Counted from the first letter of the stretch, positions 9,037-17,674 are shown. The stretch: DNA of 45,553 nt from Acetatifactor sp. (GCA_016293615.1 JAEDDX010000014.1:1-45553); one strand, 5' to 3'. The notes: generated from the sequence alone by a model not told the origin. Numbers and translations are program-made.

Positions 9037-9969
9037 ATGTATCATATCATTATCAATCCCGCTTCCCGTTCGGGCAAAGGGATGAAGCTTTGGAAAGAAA
9101 CGATCGAACCGGCTCTTATCAGAGAACAGATTGCGTATGCTCCCTATCTGTCTGCCTGCGACGGCAACGCCAAAGACCTGGCAGCCGCCATCACAGCCGG
9201 TGCGGACTCCCTTGAGCCGATCCGTCTGATTGTCATCGGCGGCGACGGCACACTGAATGAGACCCTCAACGGCATCGCTGCTCCCGAACAGACCGTCATA
9301 GGCTATATTCCGACCGGTTCCAGCAACGATTTTGCCAGGGACATGAGGATTCCGACCGATCCGATGCAGGCACTTGACATCATCCTGCACACAGGGAAGC
9401 CCCGTGCGTACGACTACGGCCTTCTCACCTTCCCGGACGGCAGTACCCATCGTTTTATCGGAAGCTGCGGCATCGGGTTCGACGCTGCAACCTGCGAGGC
9501 AGTATCCCGCTCTACCCTGAAGGTAAAACTCAACAAGGTCGGTCTCGGTAAGCTGGTCTATCTGTTTGTTGCCCTGCAGCAGCTCTTCCATGCGAAGGCA
9601 GACCCTGCCGAGCTGTATCTGGATGACAAGGCGCCTGTTCCGATCCGTCACCTTCTTTTCTGTTCCGGCATGATTCATCGCTATGAAGGCGGGGGCTTTA
9701 TGTTCTGCCCGGACGCGGATGCCGCCGACGGGCTGCTCGATCTGTGCTGTGTGGACATTACCTCCAAGCCCAAGATCCTGTTGGCACTGCCCTCCGCGTT
9801 TCAGGGAAAGCATTATCGCCATAAGGGAATCACGCCCTATCGTGCGCGAACCTTCACGCTCAAAACCCAAACCCCTCGCTGGGTACATACCGACGGCGAG
9901 GTTCTCAGAGAATGCAGCGAACTGACCGTCTCCTGCTGCCACCACGGAATCTTCATCGTTTCACCGTAA
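9037..9969 (+). CDS. Diacylglycerol/lipid kinase family protein
   Basis: 310-aa soluble kinase of the YegS/BmrU/DgkB family. It carries the NAD-kinase-like nucleotide motif GGDGTLNE (68-75) and PTGSSNDFAR about 30 residues later, after an N-terminal INPASRSGKG motif. Members phosphorylate diacylglycerol or related lipids at the membrane surface; the substrate here is not certain. ATG at 9037 has AAAGG about nine bases upstream. A long open frame on the opposite strand is a shadow. The gene is monocistronic, with a promoter and a strong terminator. Confidence 0.9.
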   Translation: MYHIIINPASRSGKGMKLWKETIEPALIREQIAYAPYLSACDGNAKDLAAAITAGADSLEPIRLIVIGGDGTLNETLNGIAAPEQTVIGYIPTGSSNDFARDMRIPTDPMQALDIILHTGKPRAYDYGLLTFPDGSTHRFIGSCGIGFDAATCEAVSRSTLKVKLNKVGLGKLVYLFVALQQLFHAKADPAELYLDDKAPVPIRHLLFCSGMIHRYEGGGFMFCPDADAADGLLDLCCVDITSKPKILLALPSAFQGKHYRHKGITPYRARTFTLKTQTPRWVHTDGEVLRECSELTVSCCHHGIFIVSP

Positions 9970-10038
9970 TCATCTGCCGTCCGGCACCGCCATCGCGGGG
10001 GCTGACTGCTTCTGCTGTGCAGGAAACGGACAAACGAT

Positions 10039-10079
10039 AAAAGCAGTCATTCCCGCTTGGGAATCACTGCTTTCTTTTT
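10039..10079 (+). terminator. Strong bidirectional terminator
   Basis: AAAGCAGT-c-ATTCCC / GGGAAT-c-ACTGCTTT, 14 paired bases around a four-base GCTT loop, followed by CTTTTT. Read on the minus strand the same stem ends in TTTT, so it also serves the convergent glycosyltransferase gene ending at 10102. Confidence 0.88.
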
Positions 10080-10101
10080 GTCTCTTGAACAAACGAAACT
10101 G

Positions 10102-11130
10102 TTAATTAAATTTAAAAATCTTCTGTGCGATCTTGTAGCCTTCCACGGACAGAAGTCTGCCGCCCTTGCCCGGCAGGTTCATGACTCTTCCCATCATTCC
10201 GTGCCGCAGCTTCTTATACAGCTTCTCGTCCTTTGCCTCCAGATATGCCCAAAGTTCCTGCTTCTTTTCCAGATTTTCCTCCGTATTGGATTTGAGCAGG
10301 AGCACCGAGGAAACGGTCGTGATGATCTCCAGATAGTTGAACATATACTGGTACAGTCTTCTGTTCTTACTCACAACCGGTTTTAACTGCGTCAGATAAT
10401 CGATCATCAGCTTATTCACCTTAATCTGCTGATCGATCCTGGAAATCATAATTGTTTCATTGACCGACTGGTCTTCTCTGCCGATATAATAGCGGTACAG
10501 ATTCACATCCATATAATACATCTTCTTTACAAAGGGAAGCGGCTCAAACACATAGAGGTTGTCCACATAAAAGGTATGCTCCGGCAGCTTCACGCCACAC
10601 TGCTTTAACAGCTTCGTGCGGAAAATGACGGAATGCATCAGTATGTAATGACCCTTCTTGAAATGATGACAGTCTCCCCAGGTGAAAATCCGGTCCTGCG
10701 GAAGCGTATGCCGGTAACTGATGACCTTCTTTTTCTCCTCACCCTCCTTCTCGTAGACATAATTGCAAACCATCATGTCAATGGGGGTGTCTCCCCGTTC
10801 CAGCTGTTTTAATTTATTCAACACCTGAATAAACGCCGATTTCTTAACCCAGTCGTCGCTGTCAACCACCTTGAAGAAAACGCCCGTAGCCTGCTCGATT
10901 CCGGTGTTCACTGCAGAACCGTGCCCTCCGTTTTGTTTGTGAACTGCCTTGACGATCGTAGGATACAATGCAGCGTATTCATCTGCAATCTCTGCTGTCT
11001 TATCCTTCGCGGAGCCGTCATCCACGATAATAATCTCCACTTCCTCGCCGCCGACAAGCAACGACTCAATACACTTTCGCATATAGCTTTCGGAATTGTA
11101 ACAGGGAATTGCAATTGACAATATTTTCAT
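10102..11130 (-). CDS. Family 2 glycosyltransferase
   Basis: 342-aa GT-A fold transferase. The N-terminal half has LSIAIPCYNSESYMRKCIESLL, then IIIVDDGSAKD, NGGHGSAVNTGIE and the metal-binding VVDSDDW. There is no long hydrophobic segment, so it is probably a peripheral enzyme using a nucleotide-sugar donor. The C-terminal part is unassigned. ATG at 11130 is used, since the codon four earlier is TTG; the ribosome site (GGAGAGG) is rather distant. It lies 38 bases downstream of mutY and is probably co-transcribed. It is outside the main polysaccharide locus and its acceptor is unknown. Confidence 0.85.
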   Translation of the reverse strand: MKILSIAIPCYNSESYMRKCIESLLVGGEEVEIIIVDDGSAKDKTAEIADEYAALYPTIVKAVHKQNGGHGSAVNTGIEQATGVFFKVVDSDDWVKKSAFIQVLNKLKQLERGDTPIDMMVCNYVYEKEGEEKKKVISYRHTLPQDRIFTWGDCHHFKKGHYILMHSVIFRTKLLKQCGVKLPEHTFYVDNLYVFEPLPFVKKMYYMDVNLYRYYIGREDQSVNETIMISRIDQQIKVNKLMIDYLTQLKPVVSKNRRLYQYMFNYLEIITTVSSVLLLKSNTEENLEKKQELWAYLEAKDEKLYKKLRHGMMGRVMNLPGKGGRLLSVEGYKIAQKIFKFN

Positions 11131-11168
11131 AACTCTCTTCAACCTCTCCGGTCACACTGTGACGCGCA

Positions 11169-12299
11169 CTAATCTTCCTCTGATTTCCATGTTCCAAGTC
11201 TGATATCCAGATACTTGCTGTAGGTGCCAAAAGCGGACGGAATCGGATATGCTGTCTGTGTCTGCTGCGGCTCAATCATAAGCCAGTCTGCCGTGTCTGC
11301 ACCGGGGAGTCCTTTCTCCAGTTCATCCACTCGAATCAGATATCCTTTCATATGCCACTCTTTGTGGGTGAAGATATGCTTTGCATCCTCGATCTGCCTG
11401 ATACGGATGGGGCTGATACCGTTTCTGTTCAAAAAAGCGGCAACCTCCTGTGCGCTCCTGTATCCCTCCAGGGAAGGGAACTCGTACAAGCCAGCCAAAA
11501 GACCCTTTGCCTTTCTTTTTCGCACGGCAATTCTCTCCCCGTCGCGCACCAGAAGAATCGTTTTCTCTTCAATGGTCCTCGGTTTCCTGCCTTCCTTTCG
11601 GGGGAACTCCTGTTGTCTGCCCAGGCGGTTCGCCTTGCAGATCTCCTTCAGGGGACATTCCCCGCAAAGCGGTGCTCCGTTGGGAATACACACACAGGCT
11701 CCGATCTCCATCAATGCCTGGTTAAAATCCCCGGGTCTGTCCGCAGGCATCGTTCTCTCCAGATCCTCCTCCACGGACAGCTTCACCTTCGCATCCGAGA
11801 TGAGTCGCTCATCCGCCCGCAGTCTCGAAACCACGCGAAGGACGTTGCCGTCCACGGCCGGTTTTCGAATTCCGAAGGCAATGGAAGCAATCGCTCCGGC
11901 AGTATAGCTTCCGATTCCAGAGAGGGTCAGAAGCGCTTCATAGGAAGCCGGCATCTCTCCGCCATAGGATTCCACGATCTGAATAGCGGCCTTCTGAAGG
12001 TTGCGGACTCTGTTGTAGTAGCCCAATCCCTCCCAGAGTTTCAAAAGCTCCTCTTCCTTTGCCTCTGCCAACGCCCCGATATCGGGAAGCGCCCTCATGA
12101 ACCGTTCAAAATAGGGCTTTACCGCTTCCACTCTCGTCTGCTGCAGCATAATCTCCGACACCCAGACCCTGTAAGGAGTTGCCTCCTCTCTCCAGGGCAG
12201 GATGCGCCTGTTCTCATCATACCACTTCAGAAGAGGTTTTGAAATGCCTGTCAGTTCTTCAAAGCTTATATTTTTCTTAATTTCGGTTAAAGAATCCAT
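11169..12299 (-). CDS. mutY: A/G-specific adenine DNA glycosylase MutY
   Basis: Base-excision repair enzyme that removes adenine mispaired with 8-oxoguanine. The 376-aa product has the helix-hairpin-helix glycosylase domain with catalytic E49 in WVSEIMLQQTRV and D150 in AVDGNVLR, and the LSGIGSYTAGAI hairpin. The [4Fe-4S] loop reads CIPNGAPLCGECPLKEIC, spaced Cx7Cx2Cx5C, one residue longer in the first gap than in E. coli. A C-terminal NUDIX-like domain (from about 235, with YEFPSLEG) recognises the damaged base. ATG at 12299 follows GGAG. Confidence 0.96.
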   Translation of the reverse strand: MDSLTEIKKNISFEELTGISKPLLKWYDENRRILPWREEATPYRVWVSEIMLQQTRVEAVKPYFERFMRALPDIGALAEAKEEELLKLWEGLGYYNRVRNLQKAAIQIVESYGGEMPASYEALLTLSGIGSYTAGAIASIAFGIRKPAVDGNVLRVVSRLRADERLISDAKVKLSVEEDLERTMPADRPGDFNQALMEIGACVCIPNGAPLCGECPLKEICKANRLGRQQEFPRKEGRKPRTIEEKTILLVRDGERIAVRKRKAKGLLAGLYEFPSLEGYRSAQEVAAFLNRNGISPIRIRQIEDAKHIFTHKEWHMKGYLIRVDELEKGLPGADTADWLMIEPQQTQTAYPIPSAFGTYSKYLDIRLGTWKSEED

Positions 12300-12377
12300 A
12301 AAAAATGCTCCAATATCCTATCAGTCGCTCTTTTGGTTCGAAGCACGCTAAAGGGAAGCAGCCGGATTCTGCGCTGC

Positions 12378-13313
12378 TCAGCCTCCCAATGCCTCCAGGC
12401 GCTTCATCGCACCCGCATGGCTGTACGGCACTCTGGCAGCGGGTACTTCCACGGCCGCGCTCTGCGTATGAATCTTCTGGTCGTCAAAAAAGATCTGTGC
12501 TCCGAATGCCTTCAAAAAATCTTTCTTCTCCAGTCCGCCTAAGAAAAACGCCTCGTCCACCCTCACATTCCACGCACGCATGGTACGGATGACCCGCTCA
12601 TGCGCAGGCGCGCTTCTGGAGGTCACAAGTGCCGTTCTGACCGGGCAGTCCTGCGTTCCCAGCTTTCTCTGCAGATTGGACAGCTTCTTCAAAAATCCCG
12701 CAAACGGACCTTCTGCCAACGGTTCCCTGGCGTGAACGCGCTCGTTTTCCTCAAAGGCATCCAACCCCTGCTGTTTATAGATTGCCTCGGATTCGTCCGC
12801 AAAAAGGACTGCATCTCCGTCAAAGGCAATGCGGATCTCCGATGTCGGCATGGGAATCACCTGCGGTGTCTGGTCCGTACAGATAATGCCGGCGGCAATT
12901 CCGCTGTCGATGGCACTCTGCACATCCTCCTCACAGGCAGACAGAAACAAATCCGTGTGGAAAGCGGAAAGGTACGGGGCAAGAGAAGCGCCGCTGACCA
13001 GGACCGACCTGGTGATGTCCAGGCCGTAATGTGCGATCGCATTGAATACCCGAAGCGATGTATCCGGACTGTTCCTGGACATGATGATAACCTCTACCAA
13101 ATCATCGTTGTCAGCTAATTCATTCAGATGAAGCAGGGCTTTCACGAGCCGGAATCCGGGCCCCGGTTTTAAAATGTCCTGTTCATGCTCCACCTGATAT
13201 CTGCAGTAGCTCTCAAGGCCCTCCCTTTCAAAGATCTCATTCTCCTTCGTGAGGTCAAACAAAGCCCTTGAAGAGATACCGATTACCATTTTTTTCTCTA
13301 ACGAAGCTGCCAT
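12378..13313 (-). CDS. Cytosolic 5'-nucleotidase (PF06189 type)
   Basis: 311-aa protein matching the 5'-nucleotidase family related to vertebrate cytosolic 5'-nucleotidase I. N-terminal VIGISSRALFDL, a central IIMSRNSPDTSLRVFNAI motif, RIAFDGDAVLFADESE carrying the acidic loop, and a final FLGGLEKKDFLKAFGAQIFFDDQ segment as in HAD-fold phosphatases. It probably dephosphorylates nucleoside monophosphates in the cytosol. The ATG at 13313 has AGGGGA six bases upstream; earlier in-frame codons have no site. It follows the DUF1653 gene by 68 bases and is probably in the same transcript. Confidence 0.85.
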   Translation of the reverse strand: MAASLEKKMVIGISSRALFDLTKENEIFEREGLESYCRYQVEHEQDILKPGPGFRLVKALLHLNELADNDDLVEVIIMSRNSPDTSLRVFNAIAHYGLDITRSVLVSGASLAPYLSAFHTDLFLSACEEDVQSAIDSGIAAGIICTDQTPQVIPMPTSEIRIAFDGDAVLFADESEAIYKQQGLDAFEENERVHAREPLAEGPFAGFLKKLSNLQRKLGTQDCPVRTALVTSRSAPAHERVIRTMRAWNVRVDEAFFLGGLEKKDFLKAFGAQIFFDDQKIHTQSAAVEVPAARVPYSHAGAMKRLEALGG

Positions 13314-13381
13314 AAATATTCCCCTTTCCGTGCCGGACTGCGGTCTTGTCCTCTCACACCTTAAAGGGAATTGCACTAAAT

Positions 13382-13963
13382 TCAGCTTCTGAGACGGCTT
13401 CCCTCATACTTCTGCATCGTCAGCAGACAGTTTCGCAGCTGGTTGTACCGCTCCTCCACATCGCCGTCTCCGACCTCGATATCACAGGCGATCGCCATCG
13501 TGGTAATCAATTCATTCGTGATACGATGATGCATCCCGGTCAGCGCGTTGAGTCGTTCCTCATAGCTCTCACCATCCAGAAAAGCGATCAGCATGGGATC
13601 CGGTCCGGCCTCGTCTGTCGTTTCTTCAGAATCCTCGACAAACTCCTCCTTCACATCGAAGGTAGTCCTCTCAGGCTTCAAATTCTCAACCGGTCTGCCC
13701 GCTTCGCTTCCGATCCTCTGCCTGTCCGCATCCGGGCCCTGCAATTCGAACCGAAACTCCTGACAGGCATCCGGATACTTTTCGCGGTCGACTCTGCCGG
13801 TAAACATCTCAAGCGGTCTGGCATAGATCTTAAAATCGCCATACATAGCCTGATAAATCACCAGCATCTCGCCTGTCTCGGTGTGCTCTGCAACTGCAGT
13901 AATCTGATACAGATTCCCTTTAAAATGTTTGTAGATTTCGTGTGGTTTCGGAATGAATGTCAT
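13382..13963 (-). CDS. DUF1653 domain protein
   Basis: 193 aa. Residues 4-65 (PKPHEIYKHFKGNLYQI...VIYQAMYG...YARPLEMF) are a DUF1653 domain, a small beta-rich module of unknown function. An acidic linker (about 100-125) leads to a helical C-terminal region (about 125-190, FLDGESYEERLNALTGMHHRI). Function unknown. ATG at 13963 has AAAGGAG about ten bases upstream; an ATG five bases before it is out of frame and meets a stop at once. A promoter lies at 14005-14033. Confidence 0.82.
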   Translation of the reverse strand: MTFIPKPHEIYKHFKGNLYQITAVAEHTETGEMLVIYQAMYGDFKIYARPLEMFTGRVDREKYPDACQEFRFELQGPDADRQRIGSEAGRPVENLKPERTTFDVKEEFVEDSEETTDEAGPDPMLIAFLDGESYEERLNALTGMHHRITNELITTMAIACDIEVGDGDVEERYNQLRNCLLTMQKYEGSRLRS

Positions 13964-14004
13964 TGCATGGGAGCTCCTTTCCAGTCATATCAATAACTGA
14001 TAAA

Positions 14005-14033
14005 AGTATACTCCAATTTCCGAAAAAAGTCAT
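14005..14033 (-). promoter_or_regulatory. Promoter of the DUF1653/5'-nucleotidase genes
   Basis: Minus-strand ATGACT (14028-14033), 17-base spacer, TATACT (14005-14010), between the small membrane protein gene and the DUF1653 gene. Confidence 0.5.
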
Positions 14034-14043
14034 GCAATTGTTA

Positions 14044-14439
14044 TCATCTGTTCAAAAGAAATTCATGGGAAAAGGTGCAATGCTCATCTTCAAACACAAG
14101 CTTACCAAGCTCTGTCCGAAGCATCTCCCTCTCTTCCCCGGTCATGGCATCAATCACTCTGTGGTGGATCGTCATCGTGTACTCTCTCGCACCCTCGGCG
14201 TCAATCACCCTAGTCAGCGTTATGCCGCTGTATTTCATGCCTCTGCTGCTTAAGTACTCTCCGGTCTCCTTGATCAGATTCTGTTCCATCGGCCTGTAAT
14301 ATGCTTCCGCCTCAGCCGAGCTTAAGCCCTCCGACCTGCTCTTTGCCGTCATCACACTCAAAAACACTGTTGCCATAATCAACAAAATCGTCAGTACCGC
14401 TAACTCCATTCTTTTATTCCTTACTCTGTTTCTGTGCAT
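14044..14439 (-). CDS. Small single-pass membrane protein, unknown
   Basis: 131 aa. A basic N-terminus (MHRNRVRNKR) and one hydrophobic helix (about 12-31) anchor an external C-terminal domain of about 95 residues rich in charged residues. I do not recognise the family. ATG at 14439 has AAGGAG six bases upstream, which supports a real gene. It is 80 bases upstream of the DUF1653 gene in the same direction, but that gene has its own promoter candidate. Confidence 0.6.
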   Translation of the reverse strand: MHRNRVRNKRMELAVLTILLIMATVFLSVMTAKSRSEGLSSAEAEAYYRPMEQNLIKETGEYLSSRGMKYSGITLTRVIDAEGAREYTMTIHHRVIDAMTGEEREMLRTELGKLVFEDEHCTFSHEFLLNR

Positions 14440-14792
14440 GCTGTTCTCCTTTCAGGCAGGTTCCCATCTGCCGAAACCCTTTCACCCGTTTGTCCGGCTT
14501 TTCTTCCGGCTCTGTTTCCAATGTTCTTTACATTCTTATCATATTTCTTTATAAGTCCGATAAAACTCCCTCAAACAGGCGTTTTGAAAGCTAAAAATGA
14601 ATTTTTAACTGCTTGTTTTTGCTTGCAACTGCTTTTGCAAACTAGCAGTTACTTTTGCATTTAAAGGGCGTTTCGAAAGCCTGAAAAAGGGTTTCCGACT
14701 TGAAAACAGTCCTTCGAAGCTCACGCTCCGCACTTCAAATTCCGTCCGATTCTCTGTGGAAATCTCACCGCACATATGGTATAGTTATTCTT
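14440..14792. other. Divergent intergenic region with repeats
   Basis: 353 bases without a gene, between a minus-strand and a plus-strand gene. It is AT-rich in the middle. It holds an approximate direct repeat GGCGTTTTGAAAGC (14578-14591) and GGCGTTTCGAAAGC (14667-14680), which also form the ends of an imperfect inverted pair (CAGGC... at 14576, ...GCCTG to 14683). Between them lie repeated AACTGCTT and TTTTGC words and a small AACTGC/GCAGTT hairpin. The right end holds the promoter at 14757-14785. Confidence 0.5.
14757..14785 (+). promoter_or_regulatory. Promoter of the DUF6056-type operon
   Basis: TGGAAA (14757-14762), 17-base spacer, TATAGT (14780-14785). The first in-frame ATG is at 14793, about where transcription would start, and no Shine-Dalgarno sequence precedes it. 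Confidence 0.45.
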
Positions 14793-15947
14793 ATGAAAAA
14801 GAAAAACAACACTCAGAAATTAAAAACCTATCTGTCGGCGCTCAGTCTGCTGCTGCTTGCCGCAATCGAGCTCCTTTATCACCTGAAGATACCGTTTCAA
14901 CGGGATGATCTGTGGTACGCGACCAATCTGGTCACGGGGGCACCCGTCTCAGGCTTCGCAGACATTCTTCAGAGCCAGCTCTGGCACTACTTTAACTGGG
15001 GCGGACGCAGTATCACACATACGATATTGCAGACCGTCATCTGGCTGGGCGAACCCTTCGCGGCTGTCTGTAACGTCGCAGTGACAGTGCTTCTGGCCTT
15101 TGTCATGTCTAAGACCGCAACCTCTGACCGGGATCAGAAGGTCACCTCCTCTGACTTCATCAGTGTATTCGCAGGGGCGTTTGCTCTCATCTTTGCGATG
15201 ATCAGCGATCTGTTCCTCACCCTCGGCTGGGAATCCGGCTGTGTGAACTATGTCTATTCGACCCTGTGGATTCTGACCTTTTTGCTCGTCTATCTGCGAA
15301 GCATTCAGTATCCGGACGCTGCCCCCCTGAAGGGCTGCGCCTTCTGGATGGTACCGCTTGGACTCATCACAGGCTGGAGCAACGAGAACATGGGCCCCGC
15401 TGCCTTTTGCATCAGTGCGCTCATCCTTCTCTACCGCCGCAGGATCTGCCGGAAACCAATCCCGGTCTGGATGTATCTGGGTTCCGCCACATCGCTGCTT
15501 GGAAGCATCCTAATGATAGTTGCTCCCGGCAACTTCGTCAGGAATCAGTTCACAGAGAATCAGAGCTTTTGGAGATCCGTTCTGGTCCGCCTGAGCAGTC
15601 TGCTGCGCGGAGCCTGTGATTACCTGCTTCCCTCCGTTTTGATCTTTCTGCTGCTCGCCATCATGAACTATCTGCTGCTGAGGAAGCTGCCGGGGCTGAC
15701 CGAGCTTTTCCTGACAGGCATGGCCATGCTTGCATTCGGTGCCCTGTTCCTGTCCCCGACCTTTCCGAGCAGAACGGCTTTCGGTATCATGATTCTGCTT
15801 CAGACGGTGAATCTTTCCCTGATTGTCCGCTCCTGTAAGGCCTGCGGAAAGATGCGCCCTTATTTTACAGTCGCCTACACTGCTCTCTGGATATATGATA
15901 TTTTCATCTGCCTGATGAGCGCTCTTTGGTACGGAGGGATACAATGA
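14793..15947 (+). CDS. DUF6056-type polytopic membrane protein
   Basis: 384 aa with about 9-10 hydrophobic helices. After the first helix an outside loop has FQRDDLWYATNL and, further on, WHYFNWGGRSITH, the conserved acidic and aromatic motifs of DUF6056-type proteins. These resemble GT-C glycosyltransferases, so a lipid-linked sugar transfer role is possible but unproven. The start at 14793 is the first ATG; the frame remains open to a TTG at 14700 but nothing supports that. No ribosome binding site precedes it. The stop overlaps the start of the next gene (ATGA), so the two are coupled. Confidence 0.75.
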   Translation: MKKKNNTQKLKTYLSALSLLLLAAIELLYHLKIPFQRDDLWYATNLVTGAPVSGFADILQSQLWHYFNWGGRSITHTILQTVIWLGEPFAAVCNVAVTVLLAFVMSKTATSDRDQKVTSSDFISVFAGAFALIFAMISDLFLTLGWESGCVNYVYSTLWILTFLLVYLRSIQYPDAAPLKGCAFWMVPLGLITGWSNENMGPAAFCISALILLYRRRICRKPIPVWMYLGSATSLLGSILMIVAPGNFVRNQFTENQSFWRSVLVRLSSLLRGACDYLLPSVLIFLLLAIMNYLLLRKLPGLTELFLTGMAMLAFGALFLSPTFPSRTAFGIMILLQTVNLSLIVRSCKACGKMRPYFTVAYTALWIYDIFICLMSALWYGGIQ

Positions 15948-16498
15948 GTATGATTACGAAGATTTTTTCTCCCTATCATCTGGTATTCGCGGCGCTCATT
16001 CTGCTTCCCTGGGCCCTCGCGGTATTCATCATACCGGAGACCGCACAGCAGGGAATGCTACGCAGGCTCCGCGCCCTTCTGCGCATGGCACTGCTGTTTG
16101 CAGCGTTCTCGTTTGTCCTGACCAAAGCACAGTTTCAAAGTCTGATACCCGGCTCCTTCAGACCGATTTCCTCACTGTCGAGGACAGAGATCGAGCTGGC
16201 ACAGCTGCTCCTGCTTCCTTATCGATACCACTTTGAACTGGCGGTGATGTTGACCGGCATCCACAGTTGTATCCTGAACAAAAAGTCAACCGTGCTCTAT
16301 GCCCTGTTGGCGACAGGCCTGCTGTTAACCCCGGTCTGTTTCTTCTTCCCCGGCCTGTATCATCCGGGAATGTTTGTCATCAGCTATCTTTATATTTGTG
16401 TCATCTTCTTCGCAACGATTTCCTATTCCCGGAAAAGCTTTCCCTTCTGGCTCTTCCTCGCGGCAGTCGTCGTCTACCGCATCAGGGTCCTCTTCTGA
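15944..16498 (+). CDS. Membrane protein, unknown
   Basis: 184 aa with about five hydrophobic helices (residues near 12-32, 45-65, 95-110, 115-135, 145-180). No family recognised. The ATG at 15944 overlaps the stop codon of the DUF6056-type gene and has GGAGGG five bases upstream, a strong sign of translation and of a paired function, perhaps as a partner subunit. Followed by a terminator at 16578. Confidence 0.7.
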   Translation: MSMITKIFSPYHLVFAALILLPWALAVFIIPETAQQGMLRRLRALLRMALLFAAFSFVLTKAQFQSLIPGSFRPISSLSRTEIELAQLLLLPYRYHFELAVMLTGIHSCILNKKSTVLYALLATGLLLTPVCFFFPGLYHPGMFVISYLYICVIFFATISYSRKSFPFWLFLAAVVVYRIRVLF

Positions 16499-16577
16499 TA
16501 CCCTTTGCGGGTCCGCTTCTTGCAATGCGCCGCCTTCAGGCAATACGGGTGCGAAGTTTTCCGGACGAATCCAATAC

Positions 16578-16624
16578 AAAAGCCTTGTACCACGATACTT
16601 TTCTTCGTGATACAAGGCTTTTTA
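16578..16624. terminator. Bidirectional terminator
   Basis: AAAAGCCTTGTA-c-CACGA / TCGTG-a-TACAAGGCTTTTT, a long stem around a nine-base loop with T-runs in both directions. It ends the DUF6056-type operon on the plus strand and the bile salt hydrolase gene (stop at 16629) on the minus strand. Confidence 0.87.
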
Positions 16625-16628
16625 TGGT

Positions 16629-17606
16629 TCAGGCGTTCTGGTATCGGATCTGCTCATCGCAGATCAGCCGATAACATATCAGGTCTTTTCCGTCAAGGTC
16701 TTCCTTGTGCATGTCCACTGCCGTAATCTGATGATTGTCATACGAGGTGTAATAATAGATTCCTTTGTCGGCATTGCAGCAGGAAGTGTAGATCGTAATT
16801 TCATAGGTGCCCTCATCCAGTTCACAGCATCCTCTCTGCTGGTCGACAGAGTTCAGGATATGGAAGAACTGGCTGACACTCTCGCTCTCCGATTCTCCGG
16901 ATTTTGAATTCATCTTCACAAAAGCGACACGAATGAACCTGGACTGCGAAGACAGGTCACCGGGTAAGCCCAGCGCTCCCATTCCTCTGCTGTACCGCTC
17001 CAGTTCCAGACCGGGACCAAAGGTATTTTCCGGTGATCTCGCAGACAGGTGCATATAATCGTTCAGTGCGAACATCTGCCGGTCAAAAGGAGGATTGTTT
17101 GTCAGCACGCCGACAGGGTTATCATAAACCTTGATGCCGTCCGCCACAGACTCCACCGTTATCGCCTCATCTTTATCGGCGATGATCCAGTGCAGAGAGG
17201 CAAGCGGAAGCTTCTCATTGTACGAAACATTCAAAATATTGAGCCTCGCAATCAGTTCCCTCGCTTCCCGCACGCAACCGCACTGTCCCAGAATCCATGG
17301 AATCAGTTCAAATTGAGCAATATTTTCCCTCTCCGGGTCATGCTCTCTGTATACCGCATTTCCCACGAAATTGAGTCCGGCGATGCCCAGCCCTTTTTCA
17401 TTGACCGCATCGTAATACAAAGGATAACCATCGATTACCGTTGCCATTCCGATGATGGCAAAGTGCGTCTTCATCTCTCCCATCTCCCGATAGGAAAAAG
17501 GGTACTCTCTGGGAGTAATCGTCACCTGCTCACCGTAAGAATACTCATAGTCGAGCGTTCGTCCAAAGTAAAAATCTTTTGTTTTATAAGTTGCAGCCGT
17601 ACACAT
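16629..17606 (-). CDS. bsh: Bile salt hydrolase (choloylglycine hydrolase)
   Basis: N-terminal nucleophile amidase that splits glycine or taurine from conjugated bile acids in the cytosol. 325 aa beginning MCTAATY, so C2 becomes the N-terminal nucleophile after Met removal. Conserved catalytic positions are present: R16 and D19 in FGRTLDYEYS, N79 in AGLNF, N170 in GVLTNNP, R223 in SRFIRVAF. Similarity along the whole length, including FFHILNSV and YTSCCNADKGIYYYTSYDN, is to the Clostridium perfringens enzyme rather than to penicillin V acylases, as I recall that sequence. The ATG at 17606 follows AAAGGATGAGAGG; longer reading frames would lose the required N-terminal Cys. It follows the capD-like gene but has its own -10 box. 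Confidence 0.94.
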   Translation of the reverse strand: MCTAATYKTKDFYFGRTLDYEYSYGEQVTITPREYPFSYREMGEMKTHFAIIGMATVIDGYPLYYDAVNEKGLGIAGLNFVGNAVYREHDPERENIAQFELIPWILGQCGCVREARELIARLNILNVSYNEKLPLASLHWIIADKDEAITVESVADGIKVYDNPVGVLTNNPPFDRQMFALNDYMHLSARSPENTFGPGLELERYSRGMGALGLPGDLSSQSRFIRVAFVKMNSKSGESESESVSQFFHILNSVDQQRGCCELDEGTYEITIYTSCCNADKGIYYYTSYDNHQITAVDMHKEDLDGKDLICYRLICDEQIRYQNA

Positions 17607-17657
17607 ACCTCTCATCCTTTCTTGGCAGCCATCAGTCGCCCATGATCCCACAGAATC

Positions 17658-17663
17658 ATTATA
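17658..17663 (-). promoter_or_regulatory. -10 box of the bsh gene
   Basis: Perfect TATAAT on the minus strand, about 50 bases before the bsh ATG. No good -35 is seen at 17 bases (GAGTGG), so the promoter may need an activator or be weak. The upstream half lies within the end of the capD-like gene. Confidence 0.4.
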
Positions 17664-17674
17664 CCCCGGATGTC

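Noticed and set aside
9001..9945. Long open frame on the minus strand opposite the lipid kinase gene
   Set aside because: No ribosome binding site, no recognisable domain, and the plus strand encodes a clear kinase with promoter and terminator.
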